A model generated the notes under the pieces. That model was not told the DNA's origin. It saw only the letters and a list, made by a program, of their open reading frames with translations, and ran no database searches. Positions 47,069 to 56,580 of a stretch of 64,000 nt of DNA are shown in pieces. The translations under genes and the position numbers were made by a program. The number at the start of each line of letters is the position of its first letter. Positions within the stretch are counted from its first letter, which is position 1. This stretch comes from Planctomycetota bacterium (GTDB lineage Bacteria; Planctomycetota; Phycisphaerae; Tepidisphaerales; Tepidisphaeraceae), in the NCBI GenBank assembly GCA_026693085.1, contig JAPLNB010000155.1, positions 34,826-98,825 on the forward strand, read 5' to 3'.

Positions 47069-48262
47069 TTATTTTTCCGTGACGATCTGCACCGGTATCG
47101 TTGCCTCTGCCATTCGATTCGCCTGCTGATCCGACACCGAGACCGTCAGAAAATAGTTCCCAGGCGCGAGCACCGCCGGAATCTGCAGCTTTCTCGCAAC
47201 GCAGAAGTCATGCCGCCGGTTACGCGACACATCCGCGAACGGCTGCCGCTTCTCGACCGCCACGCGCTGCCCCCGATCGTTGTACAAAATCATTTCCTGC
47301 GTGATGTCCGTCTGCCAAAGGTTCCGGTCGTTCAGGCGGCTCGAGAAGTTCTCAACGTCGCAGTAGACCACAATCTCGCGTCCCGCGCCGAGCCGATCCG
47401 CTGGCAGCGGATCATAGGCCCCAAACCCGTAGACCTTCTTGCACACCGCCAGGCCTGATACATGCAGGCTTGTCTGCGCTCGCAACCGCTCCGCCAGGTC
47501 AATCAACGGCCTCGCCTTGCGTGCCAAAAGCAGATTCTCGTTCGCGCGCACATTCGTGCGGAAGTTGCTGAGCCCATCCATGATCGCCGCGATCAGCTCC
47601 CGGTCCTCCGCCGTCAATGACCCGATCACGTCCATCTGCGGTACCTGCCGCCCGCGCAGCCACTGCAGAACCTGGTACTCCAATTGTGCCGAAAGGTCCC
47701 GCGGATAGTCCCGAATCTGTCTGGCCAACTGTTGCTCAAGCTGATCCGAACTGGGAACGGCTGCCTGGACCACGACCGCCGCCGGCCCGGCTTCCGACCC
47801 CGGCTTGGCTGCAGTCGCCGCTGGCTGCGTCGCCAGGACACTGACCGCGACCGGGGTCGCCGGCCTGGTCGCCGGTGGATCAACAACACCTGGCGGTTTT
47901 TCTTCGACCGGCTTTGCCGTCGCTCCGCTCGGCTGCGTCTGCAGCGGCGTAATCCAGCTCACCGAGGGCGCAGTCGTCGGCCCATCCGCCCCGCCCGCCG
48001 GTTTTCTTATGCGATTGACCTTCGGCCCAATGTCCTGCGCATATGCCGCCGTCGTCCAACTCAACGCTTCAGGCGTGCTCACGGGTTCCACAGGCCTTGC
48101 CGGCTGAGTCGCTGCTGGCTGACTTGATGGCGGCGGGGGCGGTGGATCAGCCACAATCCCCTTGGCGGCGCCCGCACCCTTCGGCTCGGACCCACACCCC
48201 CCGAATATCAACACGGCACCCAGACTGGCAGCGTAAATGTGACGAAGCATCGGAAACTCCAT
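47069..48262 (-). CDS. Pro/Ala-rich predicted lipoprotein
   Basis: 397 residues. Signal peptide with lipobox GGC (LGAVLIFGGC, Cys near residue 23). Residues 35-170 are a low-complexity Pro/Ala/Thr linker (PPPPPPSSQPAATQPARPVE), followed by a folded region: LEQQLARQIRDYPRDLSAQLEYQVLQW, then a beta domain YGAYDPLPADRL-like and EIVVYCDVENFSSRL. The architecture suggests an envelope lipoprotein reaching across the periplasm through a flexible linker. No family was recognised. Confidence 0.75.
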   Translation of the reverse strand: MEFPMLRHIYAASLGAVLIFGGCGSEPKGAGAAKGIVADPPPPPPSSQPAATQPARPVEPVSTPEALSWTTAAYAQDIGPKVNRIRKPAGGADGPTTAPSVSWITPLQTQPSGATAKPVEEKPPGVVDPPATRPATPVAVSVLATQPAATAAKPGSEAGPAAVVVQAAVPSSDQLEQQLARQIRDYPRDLSAQLEYQVLQWLRGRQVPQMDVIGSLTAEDRELIAAIMDGLSNFRTNVRANENLLLARKARPLIDLAERLRAQTSLHVSGLAVCKKVYGFGAYDPLPADRLGAGREIVVYCDVENFSSRLNDRNLWQTDITQEMILYNDRGQRVAVEKRQPFADVSRNRRHDFCVARKLQIPAVLAPGNYFLTVSVSDQQANRMAEATIPVQIVTEK

Positions 48263-48384
48263 CCATGGACCGGCTTCGCAGACCCCCGATCATCCAAATC
48301 GGGGCTTCCAAGAGCACTATAGAGTATCAACCTCCCAGCCCACCACGCAAGAGCTTCGCATCAATCTTACGCCCCCCAATCAAG

Positions 48385-48416
48385 AACTGACAACGAGCAG
48401 ATGACAACCGACAACC
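48385..48416 (+). repeat. AACTGRC-type 7-base array after pheA
   Basis: AACTGAC, AACGAGC, AGATGAC, AACCGAC, AACC run without gaps. The array lies between the divergent start of the lipoprotein gene and the end of pheA. Confidence 0.7.
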
Positions 48417-48422
48417 TATGCT

Positions 48423-49529
48423 TCACAGCACTTCTGTCGCCTTCGGATAGCTCCCGAGCATGGTCAGTTGCAGGCAATGCGTCTTGGATGCATTAATCGC
48501 CGCTTGCATGGTCGAATCATCGCTATGTCCCTGCGCATCGATGAAGAAGTAATACTCCCAGTTGACTTTTTTACTCGGCCGTTTCTCAATGTCTGTCAGG
48601 TTGATCCCGTGATCCTTGAAGACGTCCAGCACGGCCGCCAACGCCCCAGGCTTGTGCGCCGTCGTGAACATGATGGCCGTCTTGTCCGCCCCGCTCCGCT
48701 TGGCCCCCTCCCGTCCGATCACAAAGAAGCGGGTTACGTTGTCCGGATTATCCTCGATGTTCTCAAACAACACGTGCAGGCCGTACAACTCGCCGGCAAT
48801 GGTCGACCCGATCGCCGCCACCCCCGGCTGCTGCCCCGCCAGCTCCGCTGCCCGGCTTGTGCTCGCCGTCGGTTCCAACTCCCGATCCTTCGCCACCCGG
48901 CTCAGCCAGTCCCGGCATTGGCTGAACACCTCCGGCTTCGAGTAAAGCTTGCGTATGCGGTCCCACGGCTCCTTGGACAGCACATTGTGGTGCACGCTGA
49001 TCAGGACCTCGGAACAAATCCTCGCCGAGCTCAACAAGAATGCATCCAGTGTGTCCACCACCCCGCCGCCAATCGAATTCTCCACCGGCACCAGCCCATG
49101 ATCGATGTGCCCCCGGACAACCTCTTCAAAAACCGTCGCAATATCGATTAACGGAACATGTTCCACGCTGCTTCCGAACTTCCGCACCGAAGCCAAATGC
49201 GAAAAGCTCCCTTGCGGCCCCAGAAACCCGATCCGCAGCGGCTTCTCCAACGCAAATGACCCGCTCATCAACTCCCGCCACACGGCCTCGATACACCGAT
49301 CCGGCAGTGGCCCCTTATTCAACCGCCGAATGCGATCGATGATCTCCTTTTCCCGATCAGGCGCATAGATCGGGGCGTTCGTGAGCTGCTTGAGCTTGCC
49401 GATCTGCTGGACAACGCTCGCGCGCGCATTGAGCAACTCCACGATCTGGGTGTCGAGCGCGTCAATCCGCGATCGCATCGCGTCCAGCGGTGAGGAATCC
49501 AGCGACTCATTTGAAGAAGCTTCGGACAT
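48423..49529 (-). CDS. pheA: Bifunctional chorismate mutase/prephenate dehydratase
   Basis: About 368 residues. Chorismate mutase domain at residues 12-90 (MRSRIDALDTQIVELLNARA, IYAPDREKEII). Prephenate dehydratase domain at about 95-275 (FLGPQGSFSHLA, GLVPVENSIGG, and the catalytic TRFFVIG). C-terminal ACT domain (HKPGALAAVLDVFKDHGINL) for phenylalanine feedback. The protein carries chorismate to phenylpyruvate, the precursor of phenylalanine. The start at 49529 is preferred to an in-frame ATG at 49601 because homologues begin just before the mutase helix. Confidence 0.96.
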   Translation of the reverse strand: MSEASSNESLDSSPLDAMRSRIDALDTQIVELLNARASVVQQIGKLKQLTNAPIYAPDREKEIIDRIRRLNKGPLPDRCIEAVWRELMSGSFALEKPLRIGFLGPQGSFSHLASVRKFGSSVEHVPLIDIATVFEEVVRGHIDHGLVPVENSIGGGVVDTLDAFLLSSARICSEVLISVHHNVLSKEPWDRIRKLYSKPEVFSQCRDWLSRVAKDRELEPTASTSRAAELAGQQPGVAAIGSTIAGELYGLHVLFENIEDNPDNVTRFFVIGREGAKRSGADKTAIMFTTAHKPGALAAVLDVFKDHGINLTDIEKRPSKKVNWEYYFFIDAQGHSDDSTMQAAINASKTHCLQLTMLGSYPKATEVL

Positions 49530-49740
49530 ATTGATGGTTTTAGCGGCCGTCGGATAAGGCGTCAAACGCATGGCCATGCGTTCCAGCCCACGCCCAGCCA
49601 TGCACCACCCCCCCCGGAAGCGACCAAACGGCCTTCTGTATACCGCAAACCCGTCAACGGACGATCACACCACGCGGTAAATAGGAATGAGCAGCTTCAG
49701 CCAGTCTGCTACGACAGATGTTGCTGTTTGGAGCGTAAGT

Positions 49741-51060
49741 ATGACGCGTCGCATCACACGTCGGCAGTTCATGCGGAGCGGTGCGGCCGCTGCTGCCGCG
49801 TTCACTTTATGGCCCAAGGGAATCCTTCAGGCGCAGTCCCCCGCCCAACGGCTCCACGTGGCTTTCATCGGAGCGGGCGGCCGAGGCGCCAGCAACCTCC
49901 ACGAAATCTCGCAATGCGCCGCCGACGTCGTCGCTCTTTGTGATGTCGACGCCTCCAACCTTGCTGCCGCTGCCAAGTCCTTTCCCAATGCCAAGACCTA
50001 CTGCGACTTCCGCAAGCTGCTGGAGCAGAAGGACATCGACGGCGTGGTCGTCAGCACCCCTGACCACGTCCACGCCTTCGCCGCCCTCGCCGCTATCCGG
50101 CTGGGCAAACATATCTACTGTGAGAAGCCCCTCACTCACTGCGTCTACGAATCCCGCATCCTCCGGCTCGCTGCCGCCGAAAAAAAGGTTGTCACACAGA
50201 TGGGCAATGGCGGCCACTCCTCCGAAGGAACTCGCGCAACCGTCGAATGGATCCAATCCGGCGCCATCGGCCAGGTCCGCGAAGTCCACGTCTGGACCGA
50301 CCGCGCTAAAGACTGGTGGCCACAAGGCGTCCTCCGACCCACCGAAACCCCCCCTGTCCCCCAGAACCTGGCCTGGGATCTCTGGATTGGTCCCGCTCCC
50401 CAGCGCCCCTATCACCCCGCCTACCACCCCTTTAAATGGCGAGGCTGGGCCGATTTCGGCACCGGCGCCCTCGGCGATATGGGCTGCCATGTCTTCGACG
50501 TCTCCTGCTGGGCCCTCAAACTTGGTCCACCATCCACCATTGAAGCCGAAACCTCGGGCTACAACCGCGAAACCTTCCCCGAATGGTCCATCGTCCGCTA
50601 CGAGTTTCCGCAACGTGGCGACCTACCCCCGGTCAAACTCACCTGGTACGACGGCGGCAAACTCCCGCAACGCCCTCCCGAACTCGAAGAAGGCCGCGAA
50701 ATGGGCACCAAGGATGGTGGCACCATCTTCGTCGGCGATAAGGGCAAAATGATCGTCCCCCTCGGCGGCGCCCCTCGCCTTATCCCCGAAGCCAAGATGA
50801 AAGACTTCAAACGCCCCGATCCCTCGATCCCCCGATCCATCGGCCACCACAAAGAATGGGTCGAAGCCTGCAAAGGCGGCCCACCTGCCGGCTCCAACTT
50901 CGACTTCTCCGGCCCCTTGACCGAAACCATCCTCCTCGGCAACGTCGCCATCCGCCTCGGCAAAAAGATCCAGTGGGATTCGGAGAAATTGCAGGTCACC
51001 AACGCCCCTGACGCCGCCCCCCTCATCCACCGGGAATACCGCAAGGGCTGGGAACTCTGA
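49741..51060 (+). CDS. Tat-exported Gfo/Idh/MocA family oxidoreductase
   Basis: 439 residues from ATG 49741; an in-frame ATG at 49687 is possible. The N-terminus TRRITRRQFMRSGAAAAAAF is a twin-arginine signal. NAD(P)-binding: VAFIGAGGRGASNLHEI. The EKP motif of the family is present in YCEKPLTHC. The substrate domain includes FGTGALGDMGCHVFDVSCW with a conserved His. The last segment (GPLTETILLGNVAIRLGKKI) is typical of the large planctomycete group of exported oxidoreductases. The probable substrate is a sugar or inositol derivative. Confidence 0.92.
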   Translation: MTRRITRRQFMRSGAAAAAAFTLWPKGILQAQSPAQRLHVAFIGAGGRGASNLHEISQCAADVVALCDVDASNLAAAAKSFPNAKTYCDFRKLLEQKDIDGVVVSTPDHVHAFAALAAIRLGKHIYCEKPLTHCVYESRILRLAAAEKKVVTQMGNGGHSSEGTRATVEWIQSGAIGQVREVHVWTDRAKDWWPQGVLRPTETPPVPQNLAWDLWIGPAPQRPYHPAYHPFKWRGWADFGTGALGDMGCHVFDVSCWALKLGPPSTIEAETSGYNRETFPEWSIVRYEFPQRGDLPPVKLTWYDGGKLPQRPPELEEGREMGTKDGGTIFVGDKGKMIVPLGGAPRLIPEAKMKDFKRPDPSIPRSIGHHKEWVEACKGGPPAGSNFDFSGPLTETILLGNVAIRLGKKIQWDSEKLQVTNAPDAAPLIHREYRKGWEL

Positions 51061-51090
51061 CCATCCCCAGATCGCTCTGCGTCTCTTTCC

Positions 51091-51190
51091 CTCGTCTATC
51101 GGTGTTTATCTATGGCTCTTCAGCCGCTGATTCGGCGTCCGATCAGCGCGCACCAAGAACCACTTCGTGCCTTGGCGCCTTCGTGGTGAA
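51091..51190 (+). repeat. Short-period repeats downstream of the oxidoreductase gene
   Basis: CGTCTATCGGTGTTTATCTATGG lies near 51092-51115 and CTTCGTGC CTTGGCGC CTTCGTGG TGAAC near 51163-51191. The second has an 8-base period rather than 7. Both occur in the 135-base gap between two convergent genes. Confidence 0.55.
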
Positions 51191-51195
51191 CTGGA

Positions 51196-52860
51196 TTACT
51201 CCCACCCCTTCCGATTCTTCCTGGTCCCGCAGAGGTTCACTTCCATCCCCAACGCCGCTGCCATCGACGCCTTTGCCAGCAGTGCCTTATCCGCCTCGAC
51301 ATCACTATTCGCGTACGCCACCTGAATGTGGTTCGCCTTATGCTTCGCCATGAACTGATCCCGGCTCACCCCATACGTCACCGCATGCATGATCGGCCAC
51401 TGCGGGGTCGTCGCATTCCACCGCCGCTGCGTTTCCGCTTCCGGCAACGCCACCACCCCGCCCCGCCCCAGATCCATCTTCAGCTTCCCATCCTCGATGA
51501 AAATCCGCGACCAGACAATCTCGCCCGGTTTGGAAATGCCCTTCACCGTCCCGCCACCCAGCCGGAAGTACATCCCCGGCTGCCGCTCGCTGCTTGCCTT
51601 CGACCAGCCACCAAAATGCGCCGGCGGCGCCGACCCCGAAATCAAAAACACCCAAACATAATCCTCGACCGTCCCCGACCGGTCCGGATCGCCCCAACGC
51701 ACGTCATGCAACGTGTTCTCTACCGGCTGCCCCATCGCCCCATGCACCCGAACCGTCATCAACCCATCCAATCCCGCGCATTCATCGACCTCATTAAAGT
51801 GCGGCAACGGCCGCCCCTCGTACAAAACCCTTGACCCATCCCGCGACCTCACCGGCGGCCGATCCGCATTGTTCAACGTCCCCTCGACCAGATCCGACGC
51901 CGGCAGCAAATCCTTCAACCCCTGCTGATACTGAATCCCGATGCAGTCACACCCAAAATCATCGGCGATGCGGATTGCCGCGATGTACATTTTACACTGC
52001 AAATGGATCTGCGCATCCGTCAGGTCCGTTTGCTCGTTTGGCCCCGTCACGAACTTCATGCCCCGGTCTTCCATCCACTTGCGCACCGCCATCGCCTCGT
52101 CATCGTTTACCTGCGTCGTCTCATAGTACAACGCCGACTGCGACAGCCTCTCCTTGAACAATCCGGTCGGATTCAACAGCTCATCCGGAATAATCGCGTT
52201 GAACATCCCCATGCAGCCTTCATCGAAGATCCCCATGATCGCCTTCTCACGCCGCATCTGCTCCGCCAGCGCCTCACCCAGCTTGCGCTCCGCCCCGCCG
52301 ACTTTCACATGCTTCAGCTTCGTCACATGCGGCGTCTTGTGCTTCACATACCCCTCTTTCAGCCACTGCCGCAGGTAGTTTTTGAAAAACGCGTCCGTGA
52401 AATCCTCCGACCAGATGGTGGAATACTTCACACCCGCCTTGGTCAGCGACCCATTCAAATTCAACATCCCCACCAACCCCGGCCAGGTCCCCGACCAGTT
52501 GGCGACAGTGAGAATCGGCCCACGGTGCGAAATCAACCCCGGCAGCACATGATGCGTATACTGCCACACCGACTCGGCCACAATGATCGGCGCCTTCGGG
52601 TCCACATCCCGGAAAACCTGCAATCCTTCCTTCTGCGACCCGATGAACCCATGGCCCTCGTCATCTTTGTACGGATGTGCCCGCACCAGGTCATACCCCT
52701 CTTCCGCCAGCGCCTTCCGCAAGGTCAATTCCATCTTCGCCTGCTCCGGCCAGCACTGCTTGTTCGCGCCCGCGCGCAGGTCTCCACTGGCCACGAGTTG
52801 CACTTGCTTGCGACCGAGCTTGGTTGGCTTGCTGATCTGAGGAATTGCGTATGCGGCCAT
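51196..52860 (-). CDS. L-fucose/L-arabinose isomerase-like protein
   Basis: About 554 residues from [11 protein letters not shown]; the start at 52860 is chosen because upstream in-frame sequence overlaps the fucU promoter region. The N-terminal half has a Rossmann-like fold with [14 protein letters not shown] and [32 protein letters not shown] contains acidic residues that would bind the metal, and [12 protein letters not shown] and [21 protein letters not shown] are C-terminal features of the FucI/AraA superfamily. A FucU/RbsD-family gene is divergent immediately upstream, which supports a role in deoxysugar metabolism. The substrate is not certain. Confidence 0.85.
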   Translation of the reverse strand: MAAYAIPQISKPTKLGRKQVQLVASGDLRAGANKQCWPEQAKMELTLRKALAEEGYDLVRAHPYKDDEGHGFIGSQKEGLQVFRDVDPKAPIIVAESVWQYTHHVLPGLISHRGPILTVANWSGTWPGLVGMLNLNGSLTKAGVKYSTIWSEDFTDAFFKNYLRQWLKEGYVKHKTPHVTKLKHVKVGGAERKLGEALAEQMRREKAIMGIFDEGCMGMFNAIIPDELLNPTGLFKERLSQSALYYETTQVNDDEAMAVRKWMEDRGMKFVTGPNEQTDLTDAQIHLQCKMYIAAIRIADDFGCDCIGIQYQQGLKDLLPASDLVEGTLNNADRPPVRSRDGSRVLYEGRPLPHFNEVDECAGLDGLMTVRVHGAMGQPVENTLHDVRWGDPDRSGTVEDYVWVFLISGSAPPAHFGGWSKASSERQPGMYFRLGGGTVKGISKPGEIVWSRIFIEDGKLKMDLGRGGVVALPEAETQRRWNATTPQWPIMHAVTYGVSRDQFMAKHKANHIQVAYANSDVEADKALLAKASMAAALGMEVNLCGTRKNRKGWE

Positions 52861-52893
52861 GTCAAACCTCATATTTCTGCTCGAAGAAAACGA

Positions 52894-52925
52894 TTGCACT
52901 TGCCGGCACCTCACCGGCGATGCAA
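52894..52925. promoter_or_regulatory. Imperfect inverted repeat between fucI-like and fucU-like genes
   Basis: TTGCACTTGCCGG and CCGGCGATGCAA are inverted around a short centre, in the 186-base divergent intergenic region. TATGAT at 52934-52939 could be the -10 box of the plus-strand gene. The site could be an operator shared by both genes; this is an inference from symmetry and position. Confidence 0.4.
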
Positions 52926-53046
52926 CCTCTGTCTATGATAACACTCGCCACCGCGTCTGGCCAATCTCTGCCCTTGACGCCGCCACCACAATCGATACGG
53001 TGGGGGGGTACGGTCAGGAAATCCAACGGGAAACGGAGGTTTCGCA

Positions 53047-53499
53047 ATGCTCAAAGGCCAATTGCTTCAGCCGCAGATGAACGCCGCCCTGGCGCGCGCC
53101 GGGCATTCCAGCAAGGTTCTCATCTCCGACGGGAACTACCCCCACTGGACCAAGCGCGGCCCCAACGCGGAGGTTGTCTTCCTGAACCTCGCCCCGGGCC
53201 TGGTCAACTGCACCGACGTCCTGAAGTCCCTCCTCAGCGCCATCAACGTGGAGAAGGCCGAGGTGATGGATTACGCCCGCACCGGCCCCAACGCGCTCAA
53301 GGCGGATCCCCCCATCTGGAACGAATTCCGCCAGATCCTGCATGCCGCTGGCAACGACATCGAACTCGACAAGGTCGAACGCTTCAAGTTCTACGAACTC
53401 GCCGCCGCCCCCGACGTTTGCCTGACCATCGCCACGGGCGAGGGCGCCATCTACGCCAACCTCATGCTCACGATTGGCGTCGTCAAGCCCAAAGCCTGA
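53047..53499 (+). CDS. RbsD/FucU family sugar mutarotase
   Basis: 150 residues. The N-terminal LLQPQMNAALARAGHSSKVLISDGNYP contains the His and Asp used by RbsD/FucU enzymes to interconvert sugar anomers. The C-terminus holds FYELAAAPDVCLTIATGEGAIYANLML, where Tyr and Asn of the family's active site lie. L-fucose mutarotase supplies the alpha anomer that fucose isomerase uses, and the isomerase-like gene is divergent upstream, so the pair fits one pathway. Confidence 0.9.
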   Translation: MLKGQLLQPQMNAALARAGHSSKVLISDGNYPHWTKRGPNAEVVFLNLAPGLVNCTDVLKSLLSAINVEKAEVMDYARTGPNALKADPPIWNEFRQILHAAGNDIELDKVERFKFYELAAAPDVCLTIATGEGAIYANLMLTIGVVKPKA

Positions 53500-53647
53500 C
53501 CGCCATTCACAGCCAGTACCGCCGTCTTTCCCCTCTTGCGGAGTACCGGGAAAGGGCTTGGCCGTTGGCCAGGCAGGACCTCGGCCATAAACGGGCGGGG
53601 CGGTGGATTGGCGTTGGATGGCCCGGTGCCGAGGGGAAAGAGTGGGT

Positions 53648-54088
53648 TTAGCTTAATCGGGCGAAGAGGTCGGCGGGGCCGACGGGGTTGATGCCTTTGG
53701 CGGAGAGGGCCTTGATGGCAGCGTCGGTGTTTTCGAAGCGGAAGACCATGGTGGCCTTTTGGGCTTGTGGGCCGGTGGTGAAGGCGTACATGTATTCGAT
53801 AGCGAGGCCAGCATCGTCGATGATTTCGAGGATTTCGTACAGTCCGCCGGGTCGGTCGGAGACATCGATAGCGAGGACTTCGGTGACATTGACGACGCAG
53901 CCATTGGATTCGAGGGCCCGGCGGGCTTTCTGCCAGTCTTTGACGATGAGGCGGAGGATGCCGAACTGCTGGGTGTCAGCCAGGGAGAGGGTGATGATGT
54001 TGATGCCGGCCTGGGAGAGGATTCTGCAGGGAACCTTGAGTTGGCCGGGCTTGTTTTCCATGAAGAGGGAGAGTTGGTTGAGTTTCAT
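53648..54088 (-). CDS. Tandem ACT domain protein
   Basis: 146 residues made of two ACT domains: LSLFMENKPGQLKVPCRILSQ and LAIDVSDRPGGLYEILEIID. Such small tandem-ACT proteins bind amino acids and usually sit beside phenylacetate-CoA ligase and indolepyruvate oxidoreductase genes, as here. It is the last gene of the aryl-acid operon. An array of five 7-base repeats ends about five bases before its start codon. A related tandem-ACT gene lies at 59844-60296. Confidence 0.9.
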   Translation of the reverse strand: MKLNQLSLFMENKPGQLKVPCRILSQAGINIITLSLADTQQFGILRLIVKDWQKARRALESNGCVVNVTEVLAIDVSDRPGGLYEILEIIDDAGLAIEYMYAFTTGPQAQKATMVFRFENTDAAIKALSAKGINPVGPADLFARLS

Positions 54089-54093
54089 AATAA

Positions 54094-54128
54094 TTGCCAG
54101 TTGTTAGTTGCCAGTTGTTAGTTGCCAG
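54094..54128 (-). repeat. Five-unit 7-base array at the start of the ACT gene
   Basis: On the plus strand TTGCCAG TTGTTAG TTGCCAG TTGTTAG TTGCCAG are in perfect tandem. Read with the gene (minus strand) the array ends in CAACTGGCAATTATTATG, almost the same junction as CAACTGACAACTATTATG before secA. Confidence 0.9.
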
Positions 54129-54146
54129 TGGGTTTATTGTTGGGAG

Positions 54147-55484
54147 TTATTTCATGACGCGGAGGTCGTGGACGCGGCAGATTTTGCCTTCAGAGCGTTG
54201 GAGGGTTCGGGGTTCGACGAGGGTGACGGTGGCGCGAATGCCGATGGTGTGGTCGATGGAGTTCTCGAGTTTTTGGCGGAGGTTTTCCATGGCGCGGATC
54301 TTGTCGGAGAAGACTTCGGGGGTGACTTCGACTTTGACTTCGATCTGGTCGAGGTCTTTGACGCGGGTGAGGACGATCTGGTAGTGGGGCATGGTGCCTT
54401 CGGCGGCGAGGAGGGCGGTTTCGATCTGGGACGGGTAGACGTTGACGCCGCGGATGATGAACATATCGTCAGAACGTCGGGAGATGCGGGCGATGCGGCG
54501 GATGGTCCGTCCGCAGGGGCAGGGGGTTCGGATGAGGGTGGTGATGTCGCGGGTGCGGTAGCGGATCATGGGCATGGCTTGTTTGGAGAGGGTGGTGAGG
54601 ACGAGTTCACCTTCGGAGCCATCGGGTAGTGGGACGCCGGTGTCGGGGTTGATGATTTCGGGGAAGAAGTGGTCTTCGAAGATATGGGGGCCGTTCTGGC
54701 AGGAGCATTCCATGGCGACGCCGGGGCCGATGATTTCGGACAGGCCGTAGATATCGAAGGCCTTGATGCCGGACTCCTGTTCGATTCGGATGCGCATTTG
54801 GTTGGTCCAGGGTTCGGCGCCGAAGATTCCGACGCGGAGGCGTGGGGGTTTGATGTTGAGTTCGCGGGCGCGTTCGTAGAGGTGGAGGAAGTAGGAGGGT
54901 GTGCAGCAGATGACGGAGGAGCCGAAGTCGTTCATGATCATGATTTGACGTTCGGTGTTACCGCCGGAAATGGGGATAACGGTTGCGCCGAGGGCTTCGC
55001 CGCCGTAGTGAGCGCCAAGGCCGCCGGTGAAGAGGCCGTAGCCATAGGCGTTCTGGATGACGTCGCCGCGGTGGACGCCGGCGGCGGCGAAGGATCGGAC
55101 CATGCAGGAGGCCCAGACGTTGATGTCGGCCTGGGTGTAGGCAACGACGATGGGTTTTCCGGTGGTTCCGGAGGAGGCGTGAAGGCGGACGATTTCGTCC
55201 ATGGGGCTGGCGAAGAGGCCGAAGGGATAGGTGTCGCGGAGGTCGATTTTGAGGGTGAAGGGGAGCTTGGCGATGTCGGCGAGGGACTTGATGTCCTGGG
55301 GGGTGAGGGATCGCTCTTCCATGCGTTTTTTGGAGAGAGGGACGTGGTCGAAGGCACGGCGGACGGTGGCCTTGAGGCGGTGGAACTGGAGGTCCTGAAG
55401 TTGGGGGATGGGGAGGAAATCGGGGCTGGATTCTGGGTGAAACCCGCCAGGGATGTCGTTCCAAGGGATCGTGGATGTGCTCAT
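54147..55484 (-). CDS. paaK: Phenylacetate-CoA ligase-like enzyme
   Basis: 445 residues of the ANL superfamily, forming aryl-CoA from aryl acids and ATP. Motifs: [20 protein letters not shown] (A3 motif), [35 protein letters not shown] (A5), and [19 protein letters not shown] with [12 protein letters not shown] in the C-terminal domain. In operons with IorAB and ACT proteins it is thought to act on aryl acids made from aromatic 2-oxo acids. It lies between the IorB fusion and the ACT protein gene. Confidence 0.93.
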   Translation of the reverse strand: MSTSTIPWNDIPGGFHPESSPDFLPIPQLQDLQFHRLKATVRRAFDHVPLSKKRMEERSLTPQDIKSLADIAKLPFTLKIDLRDTYPFGLFASPMDEIVRLHASSGTTGKPIVVAYTQADINVWASCMVRSFAAAGVHRGDVIQNAYGYGLFTGGLGAHYGGEALGATVIPISGGNTERQIMIMNDFGSSVICCTPSYFLHLYERARELNIKPPRLRVGIFGAEPWTNQMRIRIEQESGIKAFDIYGLSEIIGPGVAMECSCQNGPHIFEDHFFPEIINPDTGVPLPDGSEGELVLTTLSKQAMPMIRYRTRDITTLIRTPCPCGRTIRRIARISRRSDDMFIIRGVNVYPSQIETALLAAEGTMPHYQIVLTRVKDLDQIEVKVEVTPEVFSDKIRAMENLRQKLENSIDHTIGIRATVTLVEPRTLQRSEGKICRVHDLRVMK

Positions 55485-55493
55485 GAAATTTCC

Positions 55494-56477
55494 TTAGTGT
55501 TGAGTGGTTGAAGCGGCGACGGTGCGGCCAAGTTGGAAGGCCTGGAGGTTGGAATCGAGGGTTTTTTCGGGGAGGTTGGCTTTGATGGCGTCGAGCCAGA
55601 GGGATTCTGGGAAGGGCAGGTGGTGGGAGAGAGCGCCGAGGAGTGCGATGTTGAGCGAGCGTTTGGAGGGGAGTTTGGATTCGTCGATGAAGGAGGGGGT
55701 CAATAGGACGCCGCCGGGGCGGAGGTAGTGGATGTTGTTGTCGACCTGGTCGGGGGTGAAGATGAGGAGGAAGTGGGCTTGGGCGGAGGGGACCATGGGA
55801 GAGAGGACGCGATCGCCGAAGCGTACGTCGGAGGTGACGGAGCCGCCGCGTTGGGACATGCCGTGGATTTCGGCTTTTTTGACATCAAGTCCGGCGCGGA
55901 AGGCGACGTCGGCGAGGATGTCGGAGGCTTTAATGACGCCTTGACCGCCGAGCCCGGCGGTGACGATGTTGGTGACGTGGTGATTCATCATGGGTGATTT
56001 GCCATTTGAGTCAGTCGGGGCAGGCACGGAGACATTTTGGCCTTTGCAGAAGTTGCAGGTGGAATCGGGGGGTGTGAGGGCGTTGAGGATCCAGTCGGGG
56101 AGTCGGGTGGGTTTGCCGGTGGGGTCGGTGACGGCGTGGGCGGTGTAGCCGGTGACGACGAGGGCGTTGGCGGTGGTGTTGACGATCGAGAGATCGAAGC
56201 GAAGTGAGGCTTTTCCGGCGGGGGAAGCAGAGGCGGTGAGTTGGAGCTGATCGTCGTAGCGGGCTCGGCCGAGGTAGTTGAGGTGGGCTTCGACGAGGGG
56301 GAGGAGGTAGCCTTTGCGTTCCATGTCGGCGTAGGGGATGCCGGCGGCGCGGAGGAGGTCGGTTCGGGCGCATTCGAACCATTCGAGGGCTCGGGAATTG
56401 TAGAAAGTGCCCATCTGGTCCGTTTCGGAGTAGCGGACGCGAAGGGTGGTGACGTGCTGGAAAGCTGTGGTGCCCGT
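55494..56477 (-). CDS. Fusion of a 4HBT thioesterase and indolepyruvate oxidoreductase beta subunit
   Basis: One uninterrupted frame encodes two proteins usually made separately. Residues from about 20 to 120 (RVRYSETDQMGTFYNSRALE, EAHLNYLGRARYDDQL) form a hotdog-fold 4-hydroxybenzoyl-CoA-type thioesterase. A linker (PPDSTCNFCKGQNVS, then NGKSPMMNHHVTN) leads to the IorB domain (TAGLGGQGVIKASDILADVA, HGMSQRGGSVTSDVR). The first in-frame ATG (56414) would cut off the conserved RVRYSETDQ motif. ACG at 56477, eight bases after AAGGAG, is the best candidate start. The IorB part could alternatively start at an internal ATG near 55988. No IorA gene is present. Confidence 0.8.
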   Translation of the reverse strand, partial: TGTTAFQHVTTLRVRYSETDQMGTFYNSRALEWFECARTDLLRAAGIPYADMERKGYLLPLVEAHLNYLGRARYDDQLQLTASASPAGKASLRFDLSIVNTTANALVVTGYTAHAVTDPTGKPTRLPDWILNALTPPDSTCNFCKGQNVSVPAPTDSNGKSPMMNHHVTNIVTAGLGGQGVIKASDILADVAFRAGLDVKKAEIHGMSQRGGSVTSDVRFGDRVLSPMVPSAQAHFLLIFTPDQVDNNIHYLRPGGVLLTPSFIDESKLPSKRSLNIALLGALSHHLPFPESLWLDAIKANLPEKTLDSNLQAFQLGRTVAASTTQH

Positions 56478-56580
56478 GAGCTGGTCTCCTTGGCGTGAAT
56501 GGTATTGAATCTGAGCTTGGAATCAAGATACAGCATAGATGGAGTTGGAGAGGGCAAGGGGGCGCGGTATGGTGGGGTGT

